A stretch of 50,169 nt of DNA from NCBI RefSeq assembly GCF_026151205.1, contig NW_026971797.1, positions 1 through 50,169 on the forward strand, written 5' to 3'. The notes under the pieces are model-generated. The model was given only the letters and a program-made list of their open reading frames with translations. It was not told the origin of the DNA and made no database searches. Below, in pieces: positions 32,249 to 44,479 of the stretch (within the stretch, counting starts at the first letter, position 1; every line of letters starts with the position of its first letter). The position numbers and the translations under genes are program-made. This DNA is from Bolinopsis microptera. Lineage: Eukaryota; Ctenophora; Tentaculata; Lobata; Bolinopsidae.

Positions 32249-35022
32249 ATAAAAGGAGGACGTTCCATTATAACAATTGGGGCGTCTTTCCTTGGTTACA
32301 AACGGACAGAGATAGGTGGGAGTTCTCAAAGGGGACAGATAATTTTGAAGATGAGTTCATTTCTCCAAAATTGTTTTTCGTCCACTAGATATTGGGATAT
32401 CGGGGGAGGGTATAATCTAGAAACCGAGGGGCCATGGATCTATTTTCCCCTGGTGTTTGACCCAAAAAAAGGGTGTCCAATGAGGTGTGGTATTTGAATG
32501 GTTTATTCTTCCCTTTTGGAAATTGAAAATAAACACAGGAAGTTAATTTTCTTCAACTAATCCTAATAAATTATTTGACGTCTCGCGCTTGTTCCGACGG
32601 ATTTTAACCACGGGTTTTTAAAAAACTAAACATAGGTTATTACATTAGCAAATATTCAAATTTACCCAAATTCAAATCATTAAATAACCCCCCACACCCG
32701 TAAAAAAAAAAATTTTGGTTTATAGAAAAACCTGTGAGCGGGAGTTTCGGGGGGACTATCCGGGCCTTCTTAGTTTAAACCAAATTTTATAAAGTTAATG
32801 GACCGTTGTTAACAGGATTTGCTGAATGTTTAAACTTCAGGGGCGGACAGTTGAAGTATAAAACAAATTTAGAAAAAAATTTTGGTATTAAAAATTATGG
32901 ACTTTTTGTTCCATTTTGTTTTGATGAATTTAGAGGGGCGTTTATTAAAAAAAAGGGGCTTTCACTTTTCTTATTCCTTACCTATTTGAACATATCATAT
33001 TTTTAAACTTGTATGTCCCTTGAAATTTTTATTGAATAAACGGATAAAAATGGCCGAAGCAATTCACCACACAACTACTATTCACAACCGTTTTTTTGGT
33101 GTCCCTAAGGGGCCCCTTTTGGGTGGGCCCTTTCCTGGGACAAATAAAGTGTATCAGTTTCCTCCTTGCCCCGGGACCAAATTGGTCTTTACGTGTTTTT
33201 CTTATTTTTCTTTGTTTTGTTTGTTAGGTTACTCTAACTGGGCCACGTTAAATATTTCCGGTGGCCTCACCCGCTTAACGAAAAAACTCCAAAAGCCCGG
33301 TGTGAATTTGGAATGAACCTGGGATGCTTTTTCAATAGGGCCGCTTCAGTTTATTCTTGAATATTTCTGGGCCCGCAAAATACCCCATCGTAGGAAAAGT
33401 TGGCCCCCGGTTTATGGTTGGGCGTGGTACCTTTGTAAATTTCCTTTTTTAACCCCTTTTTTCTCGTTGTTTACATTTAGGATGGGGACCAAAAGCCCTT
33501 CCATTTTTCACACGTTAAACATTTTCCCCAATAACTTTGTCCCGGGATTGATTCTGGAAACGTTCCACTTTAATTTTTTTTTTACTGGGTTTTTTTCGTG
33601 CAACTTTGCCTGGGGTGTTTTTCCTTAACAATTTCCCAGGTCTTTTTTCGTTTTCCAACTTGGGGAGGGGGGGGGGGGTACACCTAATGATCCCGGGTGA
33701 TCATCATGAAAACACTAAATTGCAACTGTTTTTACGTCGGGGGGGCCACTTGTGGGGGTTCACTGTCCTTTGGAAAAATTCTGGAGGGGGTTTTTCATGG
33801 GGGGGACTCGCTTCCTGTATTTTCTTTTCCTCCCTCGTTTGAACAACTCCCTTGGCGTTATTTCGGATTTGAGCTTTCCAAGCAACCTTTTGGCCACTGG
33901 ATTCCAAGAGGGGTCGGTGATGGAGGGGACAAAACAAAAGTAAAGAAAAAAAAACCCAAAACAAATGATGACCTGAGGTCAGTTGTGTGAAAAGTAAAAA
34001 AGGTAGGGACCTTTCTGGATTATAGTTTGGTAGCAATTTTATCCTACAGTTACACAAGTATTTAATTTTGGGGACGGGGGGGGGACGGTTTTGCTTTTTT
34101 AAGTTTTCCCACTAAAAACGTTATAGTAACTTTTAGGTGAAAGATGTGGATATATTGCTTTACCAAAACCTTCTTTTAATTTAAAAGTGGGTTTCCCAAG
34201 TAGGCTTTGTTGGACTTCCAGGTCATGACTTGCGGGAGGGGGCGAAATTAAGGATCGAGGAATAGTTTCCCTCTGCTCGATATTTTGGATGTTTCCCATT
34301 AAAATCCACTTTAATTAAATTTTCTTTAACCACTTAATATTTTCTCTGTTCCTGGAAAATTAAACAAATTTTAACTACCGGAGGCCACTGTGGTTAAATA
34401 ACTATTAACACAATTTTTGACTTGGGTTATTCATTGTGTTAGAAAAAATTTCCGTAGGAAAAAAACTTTTTTTGTTTTGTTTACCAGAGTAAATTGATTT
34501 TTTTAAAATAATTGGCTTTGGCTGTCACCGTGGGCCTGCATTTTTTGGGACCAATTGAGGGGAGGGGATGAGTGAGGGATTAATTAATCAGCAGGGTGGA
34601 CCAAATGTCTCTGTGGATATATTAACATCTAACATTTTCAACAGTTAACGGGTATTGCGTTCCAAATAAAAAAAATAGGTTACAAATTGAGTTCAATTAC
34701 TTTTAGAACATTGAAAGGGCTTATTTTTGATTGTAAATGGGCCTCCACTTTGACCTAGAGGGGGGGGACCTTTATTAACAATGTGTTTTTAGAGTTTTTT
34801 CCTTTTGCTTAATCATGATTTCTGTTTCAGTTATCTTGGATGATGTTTTTGAGGGTAACTTCAACAAAAACGTTTTGTTTTCCCTTAGCGGCCAAATAAG
34901 GGGGGTGGTTGTTGTAGTTTTTAATCCGGATGAAGAGGAACAACCCAAGTTCCGCTTACACCATAAAATTGTCTTTAATGGTTTCCAAAGATAGTCTATG
35001 TTTTAGGGGTCTGGTTTAAGGA
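32249..35022. other. G/T-biased stretch with no supported gene
   Basis: Frames at 32806-33006, 33020-33316, 33606-33842 and 33697-33990 on the plus strand and 33704-34057 on the minus strand were inspected. They are short, cross G-runs and have no recognisable product. Confidence 0.22.
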
Positions 35023-35102
35023 CCCCCCCCCCCCGATCCGGCCCCCCACCCCCCCCTCACCCCCCCCCCCCCCCTCCCCCCCCCCCCCCCCCCCCCCCCC
35101 CC
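35023..35102. repeat. C-rich low-complexity tract ending in C27
   Basis: C12 (35023-35034), then C-runs broken by single A, T or CG bases, ending in an uninterrupted C27 (35076-35102). It is the main exception to the G-run bias of this half. The minus strand could form a G-quadruplex. Confidence 0.75.
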
Positions 35103-38100
35103 GGGACTCCAAATCCCATTTATGTTATCCTATATCATATCTTGGGTGTTTTAAACCCCCCAAAATTTTTTGGTAACGGAAAAACAAAAAAACCCCAGTA
35201 AAAAAACCATTTTCTGTAAATATAATCGTACTAAACCAATCTTTCATATCCACCAGGCTGGGAAATCTACTGGGGAACGGCCAAGGCACCGCCGGATTGA
35301 TTGATTATGATTGGGGAAATCGTCGGCAGACTTTGTCCTGGGGTACCACAAAAAATCTTGTGACACGCCGAGAAAAATAAATACAGGAAGTTTTCTTTCA
35401 AACTGGTTGGTTTTTCTTTCATGAGGGCATTTCATTCGTTGCATCCCAGGGGTATCAGATTTTTTGCGATGAAGTTTAAACATTGCAGGCTTCTAGTTTT
35501 GGAGGAGGGATAAGGAGTAAGGGAAAAGAAAGTTAAATAGGATTAAAAACTCGTTGGGATGAAACCAGCCGCTGCCTAAAATCTCTTATTTGGGGATTTT
35601 GGATAGGTGGTATTTTGGTTTTGGGTTGGGATTTATATTATTAAGTTTTTTTCTTACTTAGTTCATATTCTGATTAGTCGGACCGAAAACCAGATGATTG
35701 TGTTTTTTCTCAAACCAATTCACGCTCTGTTTTTTCAGGGTTATATGGGGACGGCAGGGTAGGCTTTTAGTCTTCAAGATGGTTGCTTATTTCGATTTCA
35801 TGTTGTTATGCTTTGGGTTCTCTCTTATTCTCCACCACATCATTCGTTTTTACTTGTTTTTCGTTAAGTCGGGGAGGGAAGCGTGAGAAAACAGGGGGTG
35901 AAGTTTTTACAGTCGGAAATATTTAACCTCTTTTTCCCACCCCACTTATTGCTTTAGTATTGTTTTGTTTGTAAAAAAAAAGAAAAGGCAAGTTTCTAAG
36001 GAGCTCTGAAACAGGCCAAAAAACTAATTTTTCATGTTAGGGATATTTTTTTTTCTGGAAACTTCTCCACTCTGAACTTTTTTGGTATTTCTTGGTTTTC
36101 CAAAAAGTCTGATAGTCGCTTTGTGAAAACACTTTTTTCTGATTTATTTTCCCAAAAACCCCAGAGTTTAAATACAAAACATTTTTGCAATACAAAAATA
36201 AGTGGGAGTTAACGGAATTTGTCTACTGGGGGGGGGCGGTGGCCAACCTTTCTTGTGGGGTTGCACATTTGTTGGACATACTTATACCCGTCCTGTGTAT
36301 TTTCTTTGATCGTTCCCACCATATTCGTCTTCCTTTCATCTGATCACCCCCTGGGTGGGGGGGGGGGGGTGGGGGACTTGGCGAGGGGGGGCACAGGGTG
36401 GGCCCATTGGGATGGCCTGGGTTCTTTGTTCATTCTGGTTAAGTTTTGTGTGGATATTTTATTTTAGATTATTATAAGCTCGTTCGGCTTAGATTTTTTT
36501 TATTTTCAAGAATTTTCGGTATTGGGGGGACTTTTTCTGTTATACACAAACGGTAGTTACAGGGGCAATTCAAGCCGTTTGCACATACTTGGACGTTAAA
36601 GGGGATTCTTTCAATAAATCTTATTCGATTGACCTTACCATGATATTTTTTCTTTCCCAATTTTTTCAGCTTGATATAATTGGGTTATGCAGTATTCCAT
36701 TTTGGTATAATCTGTGGGTATTCCCATTTTCCCTTTCAAAACTCTTCCGGTTTGGGGGTTTCCGGCGGACGGCTTATCATTGCTGGTTCTTCACCTGACT
36801 CTTCTGGGGCTGGTAGGTCCGTCCTTTACAGTTGGTTAAGATATAATGTGGGACCCGGCTTTTCACGGGCTCAGAAAAAAACGGTTCAAAAGATGCATGG
36901 GAAAACTTTGTTACATCCTCATCAAAAACAGCGAGAATCTGTTGGGGAAATTATAAAATAATTAGTGGTGTTATTTTGTGGTCCTAGGGGAATTAACATT
37001 TTTTAATTTTCGCTCTTTTTTCGGCGGGGCTACCATTAGCTTTATTATACCTCATTTGGGGACTATTCAAAAAAATGATGGTTTCCAACCCCCCACTCTA
37101 CAGGACAAATATAAACTGCTCATTGCTTTCCCAAAACTTTCTGTAAGGAAAATACCACCAAATTTACTTCGGGGACCTTTGTTGCTATTTTTATTCCTTC
37201 ACATATCGGGGTTACGACTTAAAGTAGGTAAATTCAGGAAAAAAAATAGTGTTTTTAAGTTTTAAGTATAAGTTGATGTCGTTGTGTTCCAATTTTTTTT
37301 GGGAAGGATTTCTTTCTGGTTTTAAGATGGCGAAGGGATCATTCTGCCGTTCTCTTAAGGTTTTCTTAAAAAATTAAGTAAACTTTGTCCAGACAAATGC
37401 AAGGAAACAATAAAAAAAACTTGAACACGGTTTGATTGGATAAAACAATCAAAAATAAAGTTAAAACCATAAAAAAACACAAATCATTTAAAATTTGTTG
37501 CTTTTTTAATTAAAACATTTGGTTTTTGGGAAAACTTAGTGTTTTCCCACTGGAATGTGAATCCCCAATAAATTACAAGGGTTTTCGCTGATGTTATTAT
37601 TTTTTATCGCGTTGTTACCTGAGGGGGGGGATGTAAACCTAGTCCGGGAGGTTTCCTGTGTTTTAGGTCCGCTTTTGGCTGGTTTTTGCTGGGTAAATAA
37701 AGGCTTGGTTTGGATCCCATCAATTATTGGACCCCAGTCCTTCGTTGTTCCCTACTTTCTAAGATTAATATATTATTTAAGCGGGGTGTCAGGAAGTGCG
37801 TTTTCAATTAGCGGGCAATGTCCTGGGCCTTAGTCTTTCAGGCTTGCAAAAAAACTGACCAGGCCCAAAACAAGGGGGAATCAAGGGCAAAAAAATCATC
37901 TTGGGGTTTGCTCCACCTGGTAAGGATCTGTAGGGAAACTGCTATTGTTCCGGAAGTTTACAGAGGTAACAAGGGGGGATAAAACCGGCTGAGATGATGG
38001 AACATCTCAACAAATAAACTGTTGTATTGGGGGGACACGTGGGGGGGGGGACCCCAATCAGTTGGGGGACCACTGGAAAGGGTTTCCAGGGTTTTCACGT

Positions 38101-39734
38101 TGCAACGTGCTCTGTGGTGCCATCGTTGGGACAATGAATTGGGGGTCAACCGAGGCAGAGGGAATCTTGGAAGCCCCCGATCCGGTGCTAAAAGTATAAA
38201 ATCCCATTTCCTGCCAGCAGCGATTTTTTTTATCTTGTAAAACACTTGACTTTTCCAGCTGATTTATAAATCGGGTGTAAAAACAAAAACATTTAAATTG
38301 GGGAAAAAAATTCCTAGTAGGATTATGGCCAAAACAAAAGAAAAATTCTTCTAAACATGACTCTCCAGAGGGAAAACCCCCAAAGGGAAAAATTTTTAAT
38401 ATGCAGGTGAATAATTAAATAGTGAAACCATAACATTCAATTCCACTAAGAACAATTTTACCAACTAAAATTTACACCGCGGAGAAGGTAGTTTTTTACT
38501 GGCTAACCTTCCAAGGGAAGTTCCCAAACTTTTGGGACTTTGGTGGAAACGGGGAAAATGGAATATTTTAAAAACAGTTCCTCAAAAAAAAAACAGGCAA
38601 GTTATTATGTTCCAGAGAATTTTCGCATTGGAGGTGGGTGCGTAGCCGGAGGGGTGTAGTTGGAAACAGAACGGGGTGGTGTATCTACTACACATTAATA
38701 CCGTAGGGCAAAGGGGGAAGGGCTATGTAGTGGGATTTAAATGTGGGTCGTGGACATAGGAGTTACGACACAATATCATTTCAGGAATCAGGTGGGACCT
38801 CTGGAACACACGTGGGGAATTCAAGGTCAGGCAGCTGTCTTATCAGGTGAGAAACATGTGGTGTGTTGTTGAGGGTTCCGCGGTTTCCTTACCAGTAGTA
38901 GGGGGGTCAGGGGGGGGGGGCGTTGGGGGACTATGGAAAAAACAAAACACAGGGATAGGCTAGCACTAGGGGATACAACAGATGGGGATGGTTGAAATCG
39001 GGGGGGACAACGAAATGGCCGCAAAAGACATCCTCAAAAAGGGTGGGAGATAATTCCACGTACCGTGTTTTCTCACTCCGGGAAAAGAAAACAGGGTGAG
39101 GGGGTGAACGGTCCCAAAAAAGGCAAAAAACTCAAAAAAAGCAAAATTTTTCGGGGACCTTCTTTATTAAATAATTTAATTTTTACTTTTATTCAAAATT
39201 TTCCAAATAAATCTATGCAGGGGCTTGATGGGCATTTTCGTTTCTCCCAAATTTGAAATTTGATCCCGGGGGGGCCCCCACCATTGGGACTAACAGGGGG
39301 GGGGGTCTGCTTTGCAGTAATATTGATTACAGGGGATTTTTAAAAAAACCCATTATTCCATCCCCTTTCATCTCCATCCTAATTTCCACTTTTGAATTTC
39401 TCACACAAGGGGGAAACTGCAGTTTTTATATTGTGGATTAAAAATGGTTATTTCGTTTCTTAACAAAAACTATTCATTAAATATTGGGGAAAATTGCTAT
39501 GGGGGATATCTCTCATTGAAGACTGAGGAAGCTTTTCACATTTTATTTTATTGGTTTTCAATAAAGGACACCGTTTCTTTGTTTAACTTGAATTTACGGA
39601 GGCTTAACATTTTATCAAGAACATTTGTTGAGCTTACGGGTGACGGGAAGGAAATAAAGTAATTTAAAAAACCCCAGGGGATTAAACCCATCATATATAA
39701 AATCTTTTCAGTATTTATCCAAGGGGACTGACAG
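35103..39734. other. G/T-biased stretch with weak open frames
   Basis: A small hairpin (TTTGATTG at 37431-37438 with CAATCAAA at 37446-37453) and a G13 run at 36357-36369 were noted. Frames of 60-95 codons (for example 36680-36961, 36978-37265, 39444-39662) were inspected; none is recognisable or supported by clear splice signals. Confidence 0.22.
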
Positions 39735-40043
39735 ATAATTTCTATTGGGGAAAATGGGGATTCCAAGGATAGTCGTTTACGGGACAACGGTGCGTTGGAG
39801 CATTTTGGTGAAATTTCAATTTGGCAAGAAAAGCAAGGGTTTACAAAAATCATTCCGTTTTCGCAGGGGAGGATGGGGACCCTTAATCTTAAGTTATATC
39901 GGGGGAGGGAAAACCTTCTTGCAATGTTCGCTGGTTTGGCCACGGGCAATGGTGGGGCCATGGGGGGATTCATTGTTTCTTTTTCCTACGAGGGTAATTT
40001 AAATTTATTCATTATCCGTAGTTTAATCTGTTTTCCAAAATAA
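39735..40043 (+). CDS. 102-codon open run, product unknown
   Basis: One frame is open from 39731 (after TGA) to TAA at 40041-40043. A GACAG at 39730-39734 could be an acceptor with a modest pyrimidine tract upstream, and GAGG/GTAATT near 39991 a possible donor. It reads GENGDSKDSRLRDNGALEHF, then EISIWQEKQGFTKIIPFSQG, then a hydrophobic Gly-rich part (LAMFAGLATGNGGAMGGFI). Two other frames are also long-open here (one plus, one minus), so low stop density rather than selection may explain it. It is the most protein-like run of the G-biased half. The family is unrecognised. Confidence 0.25.
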   Translation: MISIGENGDSKDSRLRDNGALEHFGEISIWQEKQGFTKIIPFSQGRMGTLNLKLYRGRENLLAMFAGLATGNGGAMGGFIVSFSYEGNLNLFIIRSLICFPK

Positions 40044-43000
40044 CATTTATTCAAAACAGGGCTGAATTTTGTGGAAATTTAGGGTATAAAAACCACCTCT
40101 CTAAGTTACGCAAAAAAACTTTACTGTTCAACCCAAAATGCAAAAAACTTAATTCCCCGACTCAAGATGCTCGGTTAAAAACTTATCTTTCATGATGGGG
40201 TAAAACAAAATGGTGTTTTGTTGTAAAAAATCTCCGTCCCTTCACGGGCCCGATGGAGGGACCGTCGGGGGTGATACGTGAAGGTGGCGGGGAGGAGGGG
40301 AAAACCACAACGTGGGTCTCCTTGCGAGGGTTTCCGTAACTCCGGAAGGAAGTGCAGAGTTTTTGCCCGTTGTTGCATGGGGGGGGGACTTAAGCCTCAG
40401 GGAAAGGTGTTTAATTTTAAATGGAGGGGGACCCCACTATTTGCTGTCCAAAAACCTTACTTTTAGGTTGAGATTCTTTTGAGCGGGTGGTTGCTTTTTT
40501 CCTGGGTTTTGAATTTGTCCAGTTATAATGATTAAAACCTTTTTTTCATCTACATGTGGTTTTCTTTTTTTTAGTAGATTTATTTGTTTACCGTCTTTCT
40601 TTTAATTCCTTCCCATTTTTAACAACCTTCAGGTATCCCAAAAAAACCCAGTGGTTTTGGGGTTTTAACTGGGGGAGTTTATAAAACGGAAGCAGGGGTT
40701 CATAGACTACCAACATTCTCCATGCTTGACCTGGGTGGGGGGACCGTTACCCCCTTTGGGGACCGGAAAGGGGGAGAAGGCTTTTATCGCTGGGTTATGA
40801 TTTGGGGGGAGAAGGGGGACATCAGGAAAAAATTACAGCAACCGTATTGCGGGATTACTTGCCCTCAATTTTGGGGGACGCCCTAAATAGGGTCTAATTT
40901 TTAAATGTGTTTCTGGGAGTAATCTAAATGTTTTTCTTGCTTATCTGGAAATAAGGCACCACAGGTGGGGGGCTGGGGGGTGTTTCAGTTTGTCGTTGTT
41001 TTTATTTAAAAAAAAATAACCCCTTGTTTCCATTCCTTATTTAGGTTATTTTGGTACCATTGGACCGCTCCAAAGAAAAAAGGTCTGTTTGATTTTTTGT
41101 TATTTTCTTACTTCCCCTCCCCTCCTTTCCTCACGGGGTGGATGGACCGGAGAGAGATTTTGCTCAGGTAATGGGTTTGGGGTAAAAAACTGTAGGGAGG
41201 TATTTTTTCCCCCAGGCCATAGTAAGATTCGTAACAACTAACAAGTTATTAATCGAGGGGGCATTCAATGAAATATACTTGAAAAATTAGGGGGACCGTG
41301 TGGGAGGTATGGCTGACACCAAAATTGTGTGGGGAAGTTACAGCGGAGGTGAGGGGGGGGTTGGGACCTCTTTTAGTTTCCGTGAACATTTTGTTGTTAG
41401 GTTTTTTTAGTTCGGGTTGTATTTAATATTCTTCTTGAGAGGATATGTTCGGTTGATTTGACCCTTATTTATGTTCCACGTTGGATTTTTTTACTGAAAA
41501 ACCTGTAAATATTAATTTGTTTCAACGTCCGAAGGGTTTTATTTTTCTTTCATTGTGTATTTGGTTTTTGTCAAGGGAATTAGTTTTTTCATTGTTTTTC
41601 AGGGAAACAAAGAGGAAGTTTTGTTTTTCCCACACTGCTATAATACAGGCCTGGTAGGTTACAACCCTTGGGAAAGTTTCCTGTTCCTGGATTAAAAAAA
41701 TAAACCACTTTGGGCAGGGAATGGACCCCCCAATGCTAGGGGGGGGACGATTCTGAGGGGGACTGTTCTCGCCGGATCTTCATTTCGCTTGCTAACCATT
41801 GGTTTTAAATTTTATTGCTATTCCATTTAATTTTACTCCAACACTTTTGGATTTGTTCGTAAATTTACATTTTTAGGGGAAAGGGTCCATTTTTTTGATT
41901 TTGTTCCACCAAAACCGTTTGGGGAGGTAAAAATAGTGTAGGGGTTACGCGTTGGACTTACCTCTCCTCCTTTTAAGGGTGGTCACGTGTTTTAACCTTT
42001 CCTTCCTTACTGCATCACTTTTATCTGTTACCATGTATTGTGTGCTAAACTACTCTACTGCTCCCATGGAGGGAGCGAGTGTTTGAGGAATTGTGCACCA
42101 GAATTAAAGTTTTTCATGGTTAAAAACGGGGGGGCCTTTTAGGTGTTTGGGGAAGGGGGGCATTTTTCGGGCAAAAAATCTTTCAAGGGAAAGTGAGTTT
42201 AAATAAGGGGGGAGTCCACCACGCTTCTTAAGTAATATCCCACCCTTATTTAAATTTAACTCAGGGAAATTATCTCTTTTTTTTTTTTCTTTTTTTATTT
42301 TTTAAAATTTTTTTAAAGAGGGGAGGCTCGGGGGCCTGGGTTGGGGGCCCACAACCGGAGGAGGGGATATGCATATGAATTGCTTTTGCCTAACCTTTCT
42401 AGGGGGTAATTGGCAGTCCCTGTTGGGAGGATGCCAGTGGAAATCAAGATGTGTAATTCAAGGATTTGATGGTAAGTGTGGTTTGGGGGTTTGGTGTGGC
42501 CATAGGATTTGAAAAACGCTTATTTAAGTGGTGTTTGAGTGTAGGGAAGGAGAGAGGGGGAGAGGGGCGAAAAAATAAGGGACGTGGGCGTGTAAAGTAG
42601 TTCCCGCTTAAGTTACCAACCTGGTCCTGGTTCCAAACTCCTCTGGCATCCCCCCCCACTAAGCGTTTTAGGTGTGGTTTTGTTTAAAAAGTTTTGTGGG
42701 AACAATGGTGGAGGATCGTGTTTGGTAGTTCGGGGAATTATGTCATTGGGACAAGGAGGGAGGTTAGTAGTTCCCGGAAAGATTGGGGAACCCTCTTAAT
42801 TTGTGGCTATAGGGGCCGGGCCCACTTGGGTCCCGGGGAAAAGTGTGAGGGGACGTCTTTCCTCTCGTCAGCCGGGGATTTTAGGGACAAAGGCACCCTT
42901 GGTGTCTGATCTTTGCCGAAACTGGTGTGGTAAAGGTGTTTTGTTGAAGGGCCCACAATTTTTGTTCCCCGTATTGATGGGAGGTTTTGCGCTGGCAGTT

Positions 43001-44032
43001 TCTGTAAAGTTTTGGTCTGTTGTTTTTAACTGAGGGTCATGTTGAGGATTTTTTGATGATGTTTTGTGTTTGTTATGGTCTAAGTGGTAAGTTTAGTTGT
43101 TGTCTGGGGGGGAAACGATTCAGGGTAATCCCATTGTGTTTTTCTGATTTAAGTTTTGTTGACTTTGTCGTTGGTTTTCCCAAGGGGCGGTTATAGATTG
43201 GGAAAGAACAGAAAAAAGTTTTGTGGGGAAAATTGGGGCAATTCAAAGGTGGAATTCCACTGGTTGTTACCATTTTTTGGCCAGCTCGTCTGCTTTTTCA
43301 TTTTTTTACCCCACAAAATCCGATGTGTGCAGGGCTATTTCCATTTCTGATCTCTTAAGGGTGTTAGTTAGGGATCTTCGAAGGTTGGTTTTTGGAAGGG
43401 TGTCGTAAAACAAGATCCTTCTAGTAGGTCCTTTCCTTTCCTCGGTTGTAAGGTTTGAAGGGATTATGGGGGCCTGGGAATAGAGGAGAGGGGAAACTGT
43501 CTGGGGACCATATGGATGGGATGTGTTGTGTTTTGCATAAGTTGATTAGATTAGTTACAAAGGCCTTCGATGGATTGGCAGTGAAAGTGAGTTTCTGTTC
43601 TTTGATTAAAACGGTGCATTAAGATTCCGGGAAGGCTTGGAATGATTGCTTTCATTTCTCGTGTTAGTGGTTGTTGTTGTCGTTGGTGGATATTAATAAA
43701 CAGCCCGCTACCTGGTAGTTTCTGTGTGCCGTGGACCCGTCTGTGGTGTTGTACGGCAGGTTTGGAAGGATGGTTTCCAACTGGGATGTTGGTCGATGGG
43801 TGTTTTTTGGGAGTGAGGTGGGGGCCTTCCTTATAACCAACTTGTTTTGGTTCCAAGGGCTTCCAGGGGGCAGTGGTGGGGGGGGACCGTGTGGGAAAGC
43901 GTTCGTTTTTGCATCGGCATCCTGGTTGGTAATTAGGTAGGTTCTCTCTCATTCTGCCCATTTTGGGTTGGGGTTATGGTTGAAGAGTATCTACCATGAA
44001 AAATGTGTTTGATGATTTGTTTGGTGTGAGAT
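40044..44032. other. G/T-biased stretch without a supported gene
   Basis: Many G-runs and T-runs. A minus-strand frame at 43551-43961 (136 codons) is Pro/His/Gln/Arg-rich as expected from the complement of G/T-rich sequence, and a plus frame at 43642-43836 overlaps it. Neither is recognised. Confidence 0.2.
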
Positions 44033-44479
44033 GTGAGGGTACCTTTTCTGGGGGGCGATAGGTTTCGGAGGGGGGTTAGGCCTACCATTCGGTTTTGGAA
44101 AATGCCTGGGGCTGTTTTGTGGCCCTTTGCTGCGCTCCAACCCTCTCAGGAAAAAAGGTTGAATGCGTATCGGGAGTGTTTTTTTAGTGAGGTGGTTTCA
44201 GTGCGATGGAAAAGGGGTGTACTAGGCAATGGGCAACCAGGACATCATTCTTTATTGCCAATTGGCCTGAAAAACTCGTTTGGAAACTACCTCGCGTGTG
44301 GTGTCGGGTTTCTGGGTTTGCCCTATATCATTTACATTATACAGGCCAGAACGAATAGTAATAGGCTCTGCATGGGGGTGGGCAGCGGTGTAACCAATTT
44401 CCATTTTGCATTGTCTTTTAGGGGGCTCTTAAACCCCAAAGTTTGGTGGGGCCGGACCAGGCTCTTCTACATTGCATAA
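44033..44479 (+). CDS. 148-codon open frame, longest on the plus strand, doubtful
   Basis: The frame starts at GTG or ATG within about 44033 and ends at TAA 44477-44479. Part is charged and mixed (RLNAYRECFFSEVVSVRWKR), part hydrophobic (YLACGVGFLGLPYIIYIIQ), the latter long enough for one membrane segment. Local base composition is less AT-rich, so long runs are likelier by chance. No acceptor, donor or recognised motif supports it. Confidence 0.2.
   Translation: MRVPFLGGDRFRRGVRPTIRFWKMPGAVLWPFAALQPSQEKRLNAYRECFFSEVVSVRWKRGVLGNGQPGHHSLLPIGLKNSFGNYLACGVGFLGLPYIIYIIQARTNSNRLCMGVGSGVTNFHFALSFRGLLNPKVWWGRTRLFYIA

Noticed and set aside
43551-43961. 136-codon minus frame rich in Pro, His, Gln and Arg
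   Set aside because: Composition follows from the complement of G/T-rich sequence; no motif is seen and an overlapping plus frame is also open.
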